A DNA stretch of 64,000 bases from Flavobacteriales bacterium (GTDB lineage Bacteria; Bacteroidota; Bacteroidia; NS11-12g; UBA9320): the NCBI GenBank assembly GCA_020635455.1, contig JACJZT010000002.1, forward strand, positions 372,001 to 436,000, read 5' to 3'. Positions 50,973 to 59,751 of the stretch are shown here, piece after piece. The translations under genes and the position numbers were made by a program. The notes beneath the pieces were generated by a model. The model worked only from the letters and a program-made list of their open reading frames with translations. It made no database searches and was not told the DNA's origin. Position 1 is the first letter of the stretch. Every line of letters starts with the position of its first letter.

Positions 50973-53720
50973 ATGACAGAAACTAAAACCATATATAAAA
51001 CACCTTATTATAATTTTGGTCAGAGAAGACTTGATTACTGGATAGAACTGCGTAACGAATGTTCTTCACTCAATTCCCTTCCCCGTGACTCAAAAATTGT
51101 TGAAAGTCACATTAAGAAAATTGAGGAGATACTGCTGATCCTGAAAAGTATTGCGTGTTATTATGCATTTCCGGGTAAATCAACCATCGAGAAATTACTT
51201 CATGTTCTTAAACTAAAAGACTACCCCGCTTTATATAAAGTGGTCGCAGAAACCACCGGAATACTTGTTAGCGAAGTATATAAAGGCAATAAGATCTTTT
51301 TTTCGGATGAAGATGAAGATGAAGCCACCGAAGACGAGCTCAAGGAAAATAATCAGTTCATAACCAAAGATTATTTTGAGGTCATGATCATCGATGATCT
51401 TTCAGGAAGTGAAGAAAACACTCTTGTTGAACGTCTTCACAACCTCAGAGACCCAAACGATCCTTTTGTATACGAAATAACGGTTCAAAGCACCTTTCAG
51501 GATGCTTTGATCGCATTGCTCTTTAATCCGAATATTCAGGCGGTAGTTATTCGATATGCTCCTCCACTGCATTCGGCCAATTTGTCGGATATCATAAATC
51601 CGTACATTCAGAACATCCTGAAAATAAATTTTGAGGGGGTCAAAAACGAGGAAATCATACCCATGCTTGGAAAACTTGCCAAGCAATTCAGGCCACAACT
51701 CGACATATATTATGTAACGGACACTTCCTTAACCAACCTTAAGGATAGTACCATTAAACTTTTTAAGAGAATTTATTACAGAAAGGAAGACCTGCAGGAA
51801 CTTCATCTTGGAATCGTTCGCGGAATCGGAGAACGTTTTAACACTCCATTTTTTAGTGCTCTTAAAGAATACTCTCAAAAGCCAACCGGCGTATTCCACG
51901 CCATGCCCATTTCGAGAGGTAACTCGGTTTTTAAGTCAAGATGGATAAAAGACTTTGGTGATTTTTACGGAAGAAACATGTTTCTTGCCGAAACTTCCTC
52001 CACAACAGGCGGCCTTGATTCACTTCTGCAGCCGACCGGTCCTTTGAAGAAAGCACAAACACTGGCTGCACTGGCATATGGTGCTAAGCGAACCTTTTTT
52101 GTAACCAACGGAACTTCTACGGCCAATAAAATTGTTTTACAGGCACTTGTAAAACCCGGAGATCTGGTTTTGATCGACCGTGATTGCCATAAATCGCATC
52201 ATTACGGTTTGGTTCTTTCCGGGGCTTATCCCGTGTATCTCGATTCATACCCCATTGAAAAGTACTCTATGTATGGTGCTGTACCTCTTGAGCACATCAA
52301 GGAAAAGCTCTTACTTCTCAAAAATGCAGGAAGACTGGATAAAGTAAAAATGTTGCTCTTAACCAACTGTACTTTCGACGGAATTGTATACCATGTAGAA
52401 CGTGTTATGGAAGAAATTCTGGCGATCAAACCGGATATCATTTTTTTATGGGATGAAGCATGGTTTGCCTTTGCCGGATTCACCTACACATATCGTCAAC
52501 GTACGGGTATGTATGTAGCCAATAAGTTGTTCAAAAAATACAAAACCCAGGAATATCGCGAAACATATACGAAACACATTCAATCCTTAAAGAAGGGTGA
52601 GACCCCCAAAATGCCGGATCCTGATCTGGTTAAAATACGAGTTTACTCAACCCAGAGTACTCATAAAACCCTGAGCAGTTTCCGACAAGGCTCAATGATC
52701 CATATATGGGATGAAGATTTCAGAAAGAAATCGGAAAATACTTTTCTGGAAGCTTACATGACCCATACTTCTACTTCACCAAACTATCAGATGCTTGCAT
52801 CGCTTGATGTTGGTCGGCGACAGGTACAGCTTGAAGGATATGAAATGGTAGAAAAAAGCATTGAAATGGCAATGGTTCTGCGAGCCAAAATCGTGGACAA
52901 CCCTTTGATGCGTAAGTACTTTGAGGTACTGTCAGGTTATGAATTGATACCTGACACCTGTCGTGAGAGTGGACTTGTGGATTTTTACAGTCCCAAGGCA
53001 GGATGGAGCCGCATGGAGGAAGCCTGGGAAATGGATGAATTCGTTCTGGATCCAACCAAGATCACTTTATTCGTAGGAAAGACCGGAGTCGATGGTGACA
53101 CCTTTAAAAATAAGTTTCTTATGGATCAGTTTAACATACAGATCAATAAGACATCCCGAAATACAGTGTTGTTCATGACCAATATAGGAACTACGCGTGG
53201 ATCGGTCGCTTATTTGTCCAATGCGCTTCTCAACATAGCGGAACAGCTGGAAGACGAGGTCAATTCCTTAAATACAAGGGAATTGCAAATTTTTAATAAA
53301 AAAGTTCATTCCCTTACTACAGAAGTTCCTCCTCTCCCCGACTTCAGCAGGTTTCATGCATCCTTTCAGGCAGTACCGGGTGTTCCGGGTGGCAATTTGA
53401 GAAATGCTTATTTTTTGGCCTATGAAGAGGAAAATTGCGAATACTTTTCACTTGATGAATGCCAGAGGGCACTCAACGAAGGAGTTCAGCTCGTGGCATC
53501 ATCCTTTGTGATACCCTATCCGCCGGGATTTCCGGTTCTGGTGCCCGGACAAGTACTTAGCCAGGAAATTCTGAGTTTTATGATAGCACTTGATGTGAAG
53601 GAAATTCACGGTTATCGCGCAGATCTCGGCTTGCGGGTATTCAAGGATACCTTGCTGAACCGCCAGAAAACCGTTACCGCACTTGGAGCATTCGATAGAT
53701 CACTGTCAAAACAGAAATAA
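50973..53720 (+). CDS. Large Orn/Lys/Arg decarboxylase-family protein
   Basis: This fold-type I PLP decarboxylase (915 residues from the ATG at 50973) would convert a basic amino acid to a diamine or agmatine plus CO2. The first about 310 residues are non-catalytic with an acidic patch (DEDEDEATEDEL, near 115-130), possibly a wing or regulatory domain. The catalytic core has FFVTNGTSTANKIV (PLP phosphate loop), DRDCHKSHHYG, LLTNCTFDGIVY, FLWDEAWFAF (Asp contacting PLP) and the Schiff-base Lys in STQSTHKTLSSFRQGSM. A C-terminal domain follows. Arginine, lysine and ornithine decarboxylases all look like this, so substrate is open. It is larger than AdiA/CadA/SpeC (about 710-760). The ORF could extend to 50916 but that overlaps the VOC gene. 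Confidence 0.85.
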   Translation: MTETKTIYKTPYYNFGQRRLDYWIELRNECSSLNSLPRDSKIVESHIKKIEEILLILKSIACYYAFPGKSTIEKLLHVLKLKDYPALYKVVAETTGILVSEVYKGNKIFFSDEDEDEATEDELKENNQFITKDYFEVMIIDDLSGSEENTLVERLHNLRDPNDPFVYEITVQSTFQDALIALLFNPNIQAVVIRYAPPLHSANLSDIINPYIQNILKINFEGVKNEEIIPMLGKLAKQFRPQLDIYYVTDTSLTNLKDSTIKLFKRIYYRKEDLQELHLGIVRGIGERFNTPFFSALKEYSQKPTGVFHAMPISRGNSVFKSRWIKDFGDFYGRNMFLAETSSTTGGLDSLLQPTGPLKKAQTLAALAYGAKRTFFVTNGTSTANKIVLQALVKPGDLVLIDRDCHKSHHYGLVLSGAYPVYLDSYPIEKYSMYGAVPLEHIKEKLLLLKNAGRLDKVKMLLLTNCTFDGIVYHVERVMEEILAIKPDIIFLWDEAWFAFAGFTYTYRQRTGMYVANKLFKKYKTQEYRETYTKHIQSLKKGETPKMPDPDLVKIRVYSTQSTHKTLSSFRQGSMIHIWDEDFRKKSENTFLEAYMTHTSTSPNYQMLASLDVGRRQVQLEGYEMVEKSIEMAMVLRAKIVDNPLMRKYFEVLSGYELIPDTCRESGLVDFYSPKAGWSRMEEAWEMDEFVLDPTKITLFVGKTGVDGDTFKNKFLMDQFNIQINKTSRNTVLFMTNIGTTRGSVAYLSNALLNIAEQLEDEVNSLNTRELQIFNKKVHSLTTEVPPLPDFSRFHASFQAVPGVPGGNLRNAYFLAYEEENCEYFSLDECQRALNEGVQLVASSFVIPYPPGFPVLVPGQVLSQEILSFMIALDVKEIHGYRADLGLRVFKDTLLNRQKTVTALGAFDRSLSKQK

Positions 53721-53731
53721 CAATAAAGAAT

Positions 53732-55201
53732 ATGAGTACAAATAAAAAAGAACCAACCCTTAAAGGCGTATCCGACATCAGAAGGTACTTCTATAAAAAT
53801 GAAGAGCCCATTTATTTTATCAGCGCCACCAATTTTAACCTTCTTGGCGCAGATGAATGGATAAAAGGATTTAAGTTCATTTGTTACATTGAATGTTTTG
53901 ATGGTTTGCATCCAAACGTATTTTCTCCAAAAAAAGAACTTCCTCATGATGAATTTACCGGAATTGAAGACATCAACAATTATTTGCTTCAACATCCTGA
54001 AGTGATCAATTACATAAATTCAAGAACTCCCGGCAAGAAAAAAGGAAAAGTAATGTTTCTTATGTTCAATAAAAAAACAGAAGAACTGGCTAAAAATCTT
54101 GGACTGGAGCTGATCTTTCCCAGTGCTGACCTCAGAGAACATATGGATAATAAGGTCAATACCAACCGCATTGCTGAAAAAGCCGGAGTTCCCTGTGTTC
54201 CATACGTGCTTTCAAAAGTAACGGACTACAAACAGTTGAAAAAGGTCTCATCAAATCTGGGAAAAGACCTTGTTGTACAGGCTCCTTTCGGAGATTCCGG
54301 ACATACAACCTTTTTTATTTCGAATGAAGAAGAATTTGATAAATATAAAGACGAGATCATAAATGAGGAGGAAGTAAAAATTATGAAGCGTATCAATTGT
54401 CGAGGTGCAGCAATTGAAGCTTGTGTTACCAGTCAGGGAACGATTGTAGCTCCTCTTATGACCGAACTGGTTGGGTTTAAAGAACTCACACCTTATAAAG
54501 GCGGGTGGTGTGGTAATGAGATCTTTCCTTTTGCCTTTACTCCAACCCTTCGGCTCAAAGCGCGCAATTATACCCAGTTGTTTGGTGACCAGTTAAAGAA
54601 AGAAGGTTACAGAGGGTATTTCGAACTCGACTTTTTGATCGACCAGGACAACGGAAGAATTTATCTTGGTGAGCTGAACCCCCGTGTAACCGGGGCTAGC
54701 TCGATAACGAACCATGCCGTATTTGCCTTATCCGACAGTCCGCTTTATTTGTTTCATATACTTGAATTCATGAATGTGGATTTTGAACTTAATGTAAAAG
54801 CACTTAATGGAAGATGGGCACGACAAATAAACACGGATAGCTGGAGTCAGCTGGTGATCAAGCATACATCCGATACAATTGAATTGGTAACTGAAGCTCC
54901 AAGGTCAGGTATTTGGAGAATGGAACACGATGGAAGCATTACTTTTGACCGTATGGATACTCACCGAAGAGCGGTAGAATCAGATTACGAGGCATTTTTT
55001 CTGAGAATAAGCAAAACAGGAAGTTATTTTTACGAAGGTGCCGATATGGGGATACTTGTGGTAAGAGGACGGATGATGACCAACGATTTCAGGCTTACCA
55101 AAAGAGCTAAAGACTGGATAAATGCAATCAGAGGTTTGTACAAATCTCAATTGATCGAAGACAAACGCGTAAAAGTTGATGCAACAGCAAGTGCAAAATA
55201 G
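53732..55201 (+). CDS. ATP-grasp ligase/biotin-carboxylase-like enzyme
   Basis: The 489-residue ATP-grasp protein resembles carboxylases or amino-acid ligases. The N-terminal about 120 residues form a pre-ATP-grasp domain. The core has NKVNTNRIAEKAGVPCVPYV (about residues 147-166), the nucleotide loop VVQAPFGDSGHTTF (185-198), MKRINCRGAAIEACV, and the metal-binding YFELDFLIDQDNGRIYLGELNPRVTG (about 295-320; E..N.R pattern). There is no biotin carboxyl-carrier domain and no biotin lysine motif, so naming it biotin carboxylase would be doubtful. It starts 11 bp after the decarboxylase and overlaps the dehydrogenase by 23 bp. It may ligate an amino acid or CO2 to the amine product. Substrate is unknown. 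Confidence 0.75.
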   Translation: MSTNKKEPTLKGVSDIRRYFYKNEEPIYFISATNFNLLGADEWIKGFKFICYIECFDGLHPNVFSPKKELPHDEFTGIEDINNYLLQHPEVINYINSRTPGKKKGKVMFLMFNKKTEELAKNLGLELIFPSADLREHMDNKVNTNRIAEKAGVPCVPYVLSKVTDYKQLKKVSSNLGKDLVVQAPFGDSGHTTFFISNEEEFDKYKDEIINEEEVKIMKRINCRGAAIEACVTSQGTIVAPLMTELVGFKELTPYKGGWCGNEIFPFAFTPTLRLKARNYTQLFGDQLKKEGYRGYFELDFLIDQDNGRIYLGELNPRVTGASSITNHAVFALSDSPLYLFHILEFMNVDFELNVKALNGRWARQINTDSWSQLVIKHTSDTIELVTEAPRSGIWRMEHDGSITFDRMDTHRRAVESDYEAFFLRISKTGSYFYEGADMGILVVRGRMMTNDFRLTKRAKDWINAIRGLYKSQLIEDKRVKVDATASAK

Positions 55202-56564
55202 TTCAGTGAGAACGTTTCAAAGCATCAATCCCGAAAACGGAAATGTTGTTGGTGAGTACACCGAAATTAGCGATAAGGATTTAAACAGCGCCCTGGAATT
55301 ATCGGGTGAAGCATTTCAGGATTGGAAAAAGATTTCACTGGAAACGAGGTGTAAGTATCTTCAGAATGCATCAAAGGTTTTGCTTGATAATGCAAAAAAA
55401 TATGCAGAAATGATTACCCTGGAAATGGGCAAGCCTATCTCTGAATCTATGGCTGAAATAAAGAAATGTGCCTGGGTTTGTGATTATTATGCTGAAAATG
55501 CAGTATCTTTTCTTGCGCCTGAAATAATACAAACCGATGCCAGTAAAAGTTATGTAAATCATTTACCACTGGGAACCATATTTGCTATAATGCCCTGGAA
55601 TTTCCCCTTCTGGCAGGTGTTTCGTTTTGCCGCACCTACACTCACGGCTGGCAATACCGGAATACTAAAACACGCTCCGAACGTATTTGGGTGTGCGGAA
55701 CTTATTGCTGAAGTTTTCAGAGAAGCCGGATATCCGAAAGGTGTTTTTCAAAACCTGATCGTACATCACGACCAAACGGAAAAAATAATTGCTCATTCTA
55801 CCGTAAAGGCAGTTACCCTGACAGGAAGTGAAGCTGCCGGCAAAGCAGTGGCGGAAATAGCCGGAAGACACCTAAAGAAATCCCTGCTCGAATTAGGAGG
55901 AAGCAATGCATTTGTGGTTCTCGAAGATGCAGATATAGATGCTTCGGTAAAAACAGCCTTAACCGCCCGGTTTTTGAATTGCGGTCAGAGTTGTATCGCT
56001 GCAAAAAGGTTTATCGTGCATGCAAATGTGTATGATGAGTTCCTCGATAAATTTGTTAAAGCAATTAAAACATTAAAAACCGGAGACCTGATGGACCCTG
56101 AAACATCGCTTGGCCCTTTAGCCAGAAAAGACCTCGCCGATCAGTTGCAGGATCAGGTAAAAAGGTCGAAAGAAATGGGTGCCGAAATCGTGCTTGGGGG
56201 AAATCAAAATAACTGTTATCACGAAGCAACCATTTTGACCGGTGTAAAGCCGGGTATGCCGGCATTTGATGAAGAATCCTTTGGTCCGCTTGCCGCCATA
56301 ACAAAGGTTCATTCTGAAGATGAGGCTATCAAACTTGCAAATCTATCCAGGTTTGGCTTAGGCATTACCGTTTGTACAAGGGATACCGAAAAAGCCACAA
56401 GTCTGGCTTATTTGGTTGACGATGGAGCCTTTTTTGTAAATGAGCTTGTAAAATCAGACCCCAGATTGCCCTTTGGTGGAACAAAAAGTTCGGGATATGG
56501 AAGAGAATTGGCCAAACAGGGTATGATGGAATTTTTAAACGTACAAACCGTATACATTAAATAA
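55179..56564 (+). CDS. NAD(P)-dependent succinate-semialdehyde dehydrogenase-like aldehyde dehydrogenase
   Basis: The enzyme oxidises an aldehyde to an acid; with gabT it would take GABA through succinate semialdehyde to succinate. From the ATG at 55179 it has 461 residues. Motifs include MPWNFPFWQV (about residues 128-137), the cofactor loop TLTGSEAAGKAV (about 205-216), the general-base Glu in LLELGGSNAF (about 236-245), and the catalytic Cys in FLNCGQSCIAAKRF (around residue 273). FDEESFGPLA and LPFGGTKSSGYGRE follow. The TTG one codon upstream is not needed. Its ATG lies inside the ATP-grasp gene. It is last in the operon. Glutarate semialdehyde is an alternative substrate. Confidence 0.88.
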   Translation: MQQQVQNSSVRTFQSINPENGNVVGEYTEISDKDLNSALELSGEAFQDWKKISLETRCKYLQNASKVLLDNAKKYAEMITLEMGKPISESMAEIKKCAWVCDYYAENAVSFLAPEIIQTDASKSYVNHLPLGTIFAIMPWNFPFWQVFRFAAPTLTAGNTGILKHAPNVFGCAELIAEVFREAGYPKGVFQNLIVHHDQTEKIIAHSTVKAVTLTGSEAAGKAVAEIAGRHLKKSLLELGGSNAFVVLEDADIDASVKTALTARFLNCGQSCIAAKRFIVHANVYDEFLDKFVKAIKTLKTGDLMDPETSLGPLARKDLADQLQDQVKRSKEMGAEIVLGGNQNNCYHEATILTGVKPGMPAFDEESFGPLAAITKVHSEDEAIKLANLSRFGLGITVCTRDTEKATSLAYLVDDGAFFVNELVKSDPRLPFGGTKSSGYGRELAKQGMMEFLNVQTVYIK

Positions 56565-56611
56565 CCTGATCTATTTTCTACCGGAAAATCATATTAATTT
56601 ATTAATTAAGC

Positions 56612-58159
56612 ATGAGGACCTTAGAATATGCGATACTTCTATACTCAGGAACCTTCCTTGTTCTATATTTTTCAACAAAATTTAAAAACTCCGGCTGGTT
56701 AAATAAAACAGTCATCCTGCTCATTGCCTTATTTTTTTTTCACAGCATCAAAGAAGGATTAAGATGGCAAATGTTTCCTGCATATCTGGTTATCCTTTTT
56801 ATTGCACTCAGCGGAATGCCAATTTTCAAAAAGTATCTTTTAGGTTTAAGTAATGCTAAAGAAAAGATTTTTTCCATTTCTTCCTTTTTTATTCTTGGTA
56901 GTTTTCTCTTTACATCCTTTGTTTTAGGTAACCTATTCCCTGCCATTCCCTTCGATCCTCCAACCGGCTTATATAAAGTCGGGAAAACATATTTTCATTT
57001 TACCGACAGCACGAGACCAGAGGTCCATACAAAAGATACAGAAGATCTTCGTTCATTATGGATTCATGTTTGGTACCCTGCTGAAAGACCTGAAAAAAAT
57101 GAACCTGAACCTGTTTTTCCTGAACACAAAAGGTACATGAATGACCTGTTTCAAAGAAAAGGGTACCCTGCATTTACAAGCTCTCATTTATCCATTCTAA
57201 AAAGCAATTCATATTTAAACGCACCCATTGAACGTTCCGGCAAAAAGTTTCCGGTCCTTCTTTATTCACATGGTATCCATAGCATGCTGGTAAATTCTCC
57301 TATAATCGAAAAACTGGTTTCAAATGGTTATGTGGTTTTTGGAATTTCACACACCTATGAAAGCAGTTTAGGACTAGACCAAAACGGTAATTGGGTTTCT
57401 GATAAGAGCCCGGGATTGGCAGATTTTGTGAACGGGAATTCAAATACACCGAAGGTATTGGCAGCTAAGACTCGAATTGATTCCATTAAACAAGTTTACT
57501 TCAAAAAGGTAAGGAATAACAACAACCTGCCGATAAGTCCTGATCATGAACTCAGAAAAGTGCTGAATGAACTATACATTCAAGCTAATGGAAACAACAG
57601 AAATAAAGTTGCCATTTGGGCTGACGACCAAAATTTTGTTGCCAACAAAATAATTGAACTGAATTCGGGTAAAATACCGGGAATCTTTAAAGGACGCCTT
57701 GACGTAAACAATATTGGTGCTTTTGGTCTTTCTTTTGGAGGAACCGCCTCATCGATTTTTTGCCACCGTAATAAACGCTGTAAAGCTGCTGCAAGCCTTG
57801 ATGGGCCTCAATATGGACTCACAATCATGGATTCAATTGGTAAACCCATTTTAAAGGTTACCAGTTTAAAAGATCCATTACCAAAATTAAGCAATGGTGA
57901 TTTTGAGAACTTGTGTAACGCAAAACCTTATTACAGGGTGTATATCAAAGGTGTTTCTCATTCTGATTTTTTTTGCAGTCCGATAGAAAAGTCCATATTT
58001 ACGCATTTCGGAACAAAAGAAATTGTTTCCTATAAATCGGTAAGTGAAATTAATGGCACTTATTTACTTGCGTTCTTTAATAAATATCTGAAACAGGTTC
58101 ACCAAACCGAATTAAAAAATGTTAAAAAGCCAAAAGGGGTAGAATTCAGACAATATTAA
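56612..58159 (+). CDS. Membrane-anchored alpha/beta hydrolase, PAF-acetylhydrolase-like
   Basis: The 515-residue protein has three to four N-terminal TM segments (about residues 1-110; for example IFSISSFFILGSFLFTSFVLG) and a large alpha/beta hydrolase domain. The oxyanion strand is LYSHGIHSM (about 215-223) and the nucleophile elbow is GLSFGGTASS (Ser about 372). A late His lies in GVSHSDF (about 450). The arrangement matches platelet-activating-factor acetylhydrolase or dienelactone hydrolase relatives, which cleave esters of phospholipids or plastic-like substrates. The lipid target is unknown. It follows the amine operon by 47 bp but is unlikely to share its function. Confidence 0.7.
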   Translation: MRTLEYAILLYSGTFLVLYFSTKFKNSGWLNKTVILLIALFFFHSIKEGLRWQMFPAYLVILFIALSGMPIFKKYLLGLSNAKEKIFSISSFFILGSFLFTSFVLGNLFPAIPFDPPTGLYKVGKTYFHFTDSTRPEVHTKDTEDLRSLWIHVWYPAERPEKNEPEPVFPEHKRYMNDLFQRKGYPAFTSSHLSILKSNSYLNAPIERSGKKFPVLLYSHGIHSMLVNSPIIEKLVSNGYVVFGISHTYESSLGLDQNGNWVSDKSPGLADFVNGNSNTPKVLAAKTRIDSIKQVYFKKVRNNNNLPISPDHELRKVLNELYIQANGNNRNKVAIWADDQNFVANKIIELNSGKIPGIFKGRLDVNNIGAFGLSFGGTASSIFCHRNKRCKAAASLDGPQYGLTIMDSIGKPILKVTSLKDPLPKLSNGDFENLCNAKPYYRVYIKGVSHSDFFCSPIEKSIFTHFGTKEIVSYKSVSEINGTYLLAFFNKYLKQVHQTELKNVKKPKGVEFRQY

Positions 58160-58207
58160 TACAGGGAAATTTTCAGTTCGGAAAAACACCGAAAAAAAAG
58201 GAAGCGA

Positions 58208-59692
58208 TTAGTTTACAAAATACATGTCTATTTCCCCTTTGTTCTTTGCATTGATGCGACCGCGATATTCACACTTAAAATCATCTTTTACCAATTCATA
58301 GGTTGTACCCGAAATATTCAGGCGGTTCGATTCAGAATTCGATTCCATTCTGCTGGCAACATTAACCGTATCGCCCCATATGTCGTAAGCAAACTTGCGG
58401 GAACCAACTATTCCGGCCACAACAGGTCCGCTGTTAACACCAACTCTTATGAATTTAAACATACTTTCCTTTTTGTCTTTAAATCCCGAAAGGCGATTTA
58501 CAGAACTGGGATATTTTTCAAAGTAGGACTGTGGATTTGAAATAAATAATATTATGTCTTTTGCAGCATGTATGATGTTTTGGGCATGGGAAGGATTTTC
58601 GGCAGGCAAACCGCATACGGCAAAATATGAATCCCCAATGGTTTTGATCTTTTCAAGACCATATCGATCGGATATCTCATCAAAATTTTTAAAACAAAAG
58701 TCTATTTCAGCAATGAGTTCCTGAGGTGTAAGATTACTGCTAAGACCTGTAAAATTGACAAAATCGGTAAACATTACAGATACATTCTTATACAATCGAG
58801 CTTCGGATTTTCCTTTTTTCTTTAACTCGTTCGCAACCTCTCCGGGAAGAATATTAAGTAAAAGATCCTCTGATTTTTGCTTTTCGTCACCAAGTTCGCC
58901 ATATAAATTGGCATTGTAAATAGCCACTGAAACGTAGGAAGCAATTGACCTTGAAAAATCCAGATGGTATTCACTGAAAGCATTTTTAGACTTGCAAATC
59001 ACAGATACCGCACCGATCTTTATATTGCTTAAACTCAAAGGTACAGCGATTACGGCTGCTACCGGGCTTCCATCCTGCATTTTAAGAACCTTGAAAACAT
59101 ATTGAGCGTAATCCTTATCGGCATCGTTTAAATACACTTCCTTATTGTTTTCAAAACTCCAGTTTAAAATATTATCCGGATCTGTGCACCACTCAAGATT
59201 CTCGATCGCAGAAACCTTACCATCCTTAACTGTATAATAATGTTTGACCCCATCGTGCAAGGCAAGCAAACTGATCTCTTCGGCCATCATACTTGAACTA
59301 ATGTACTTAAACAGTTTCTTGGCAATGTCGTTCACATTTAGACTGGCAGTAAGGTCCCGACCTATATCCGTTAGCATGTTTAATTGTGATAAATGCGTTT
59401 CAAAAACCTTGAGTTTGCCTTCACGGTCGAGTTTTTCCGATTCGACGTTTGACAGTTGTATATTTTTATCCCTGAATTTTTTAAGCCGTTCACCGAGTTG
59501 ATTGAAATTAGCTGCAATGGCTGCGATCAAGTCCCTGCCGCTCATTTCTATTTTAATAAGATCGTCTGATTGCACTGCAAAATCGGTTTTTTCTTTAAGT
59601 TCATTCAAACGACGCCTTGAGGTAACGTAAATGAACAGTACGACCGCAAGAACCAAAATGATGACAATTGTTAATACAAAAACATTCTGCAT
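58208..59692 (-). CDS. Membrane-anchored GAF-adenylate cyclase
   Basis: This class III nucleotide cyclase has 494 residues. It has one N-terminal TM helix (residues 3-23) with a short periplasmic end, then a coiled coil (about 60-100), a GAF domain (about 105-255; LTDIGRDLTASLNVNDIAK and SEYHLDFSRSIASYVSVAIYNA), and a coiled linker with LLLNILPGEVANELK. The cyclase domain runs from about 300 to 494: Asp of MFTDFVNF, Lys in EKIKTIGDSYF, Asp in YDIWGDTVN and Arg in VASRME give the adenylate-type residues. It is divergent from the nSTAND-WD40 gene with 59 bp between starts. It shares the LxNILPxExxxEL linker and cyclase layout with the TPR-cyclase at 12271. Confidence 0.88.
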   Translation of the reverse strand: MQNVFVLTIVIILVLAVVLFIYVTSRRRLNELKEKTDFAVQSDDLIKIEMSGRDLIAAIAANFNQLGERLKKFRDKNIQLSNVESEKLDREGKLKVFETHLSQLNMLTDIGRDLTASLNVNDIAKKLFKYISSSMMAEEISLLALHDGVKHYYTVKDGKVSAIENLEWCTDPDNILNWSFENNKEVYLNDADKDYAQYVFKVLKMQDGSPVAAVIAVPLSLSNIKIGAVSVICKSKNAFSEYHLDFSRSIASYVSVAIYNANLYGELGDEKQKSEDLLLNILPGEVANELKKKGKSEARLYKNVSVMFTDFVNFTGLSSNLTPQELIAEIDFCFKNFDEISDRYGLEKIKTIGDSYFAVCGLPAENPSHAQNIIHAAKDIILFISNPQSYFEKYPSSVNRLSGFKDKKESMFKFIRVGVNSGPVVAGIVGSRKFAYDIWGDTVNVASRMESNSESNRLNISGTTYELVKDDFKCEYRGRINAKNKGEIDMYFVN

Positions 59693-59751
59693 TTTAAACT
59701 TTTTTATAAATTGCTAAGCTAAAGTTGAATTTACCAAAAACCAAACCTTTT

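Noticed and set aside
58160..58207. Hairpin TTCGG/CCGAA as a terminator between convergent genes
   Set aside because: Only five base pairs, followed by A rather than T on the plus strand, and by no T-run on the minus strand.
59725..59751. TTG-started N-terminal extension of the nSTAND protein
   Set aside because: The ATG at 59752 directly precedes the conserved NPFPGLRPF opening, so the extension is not needed.
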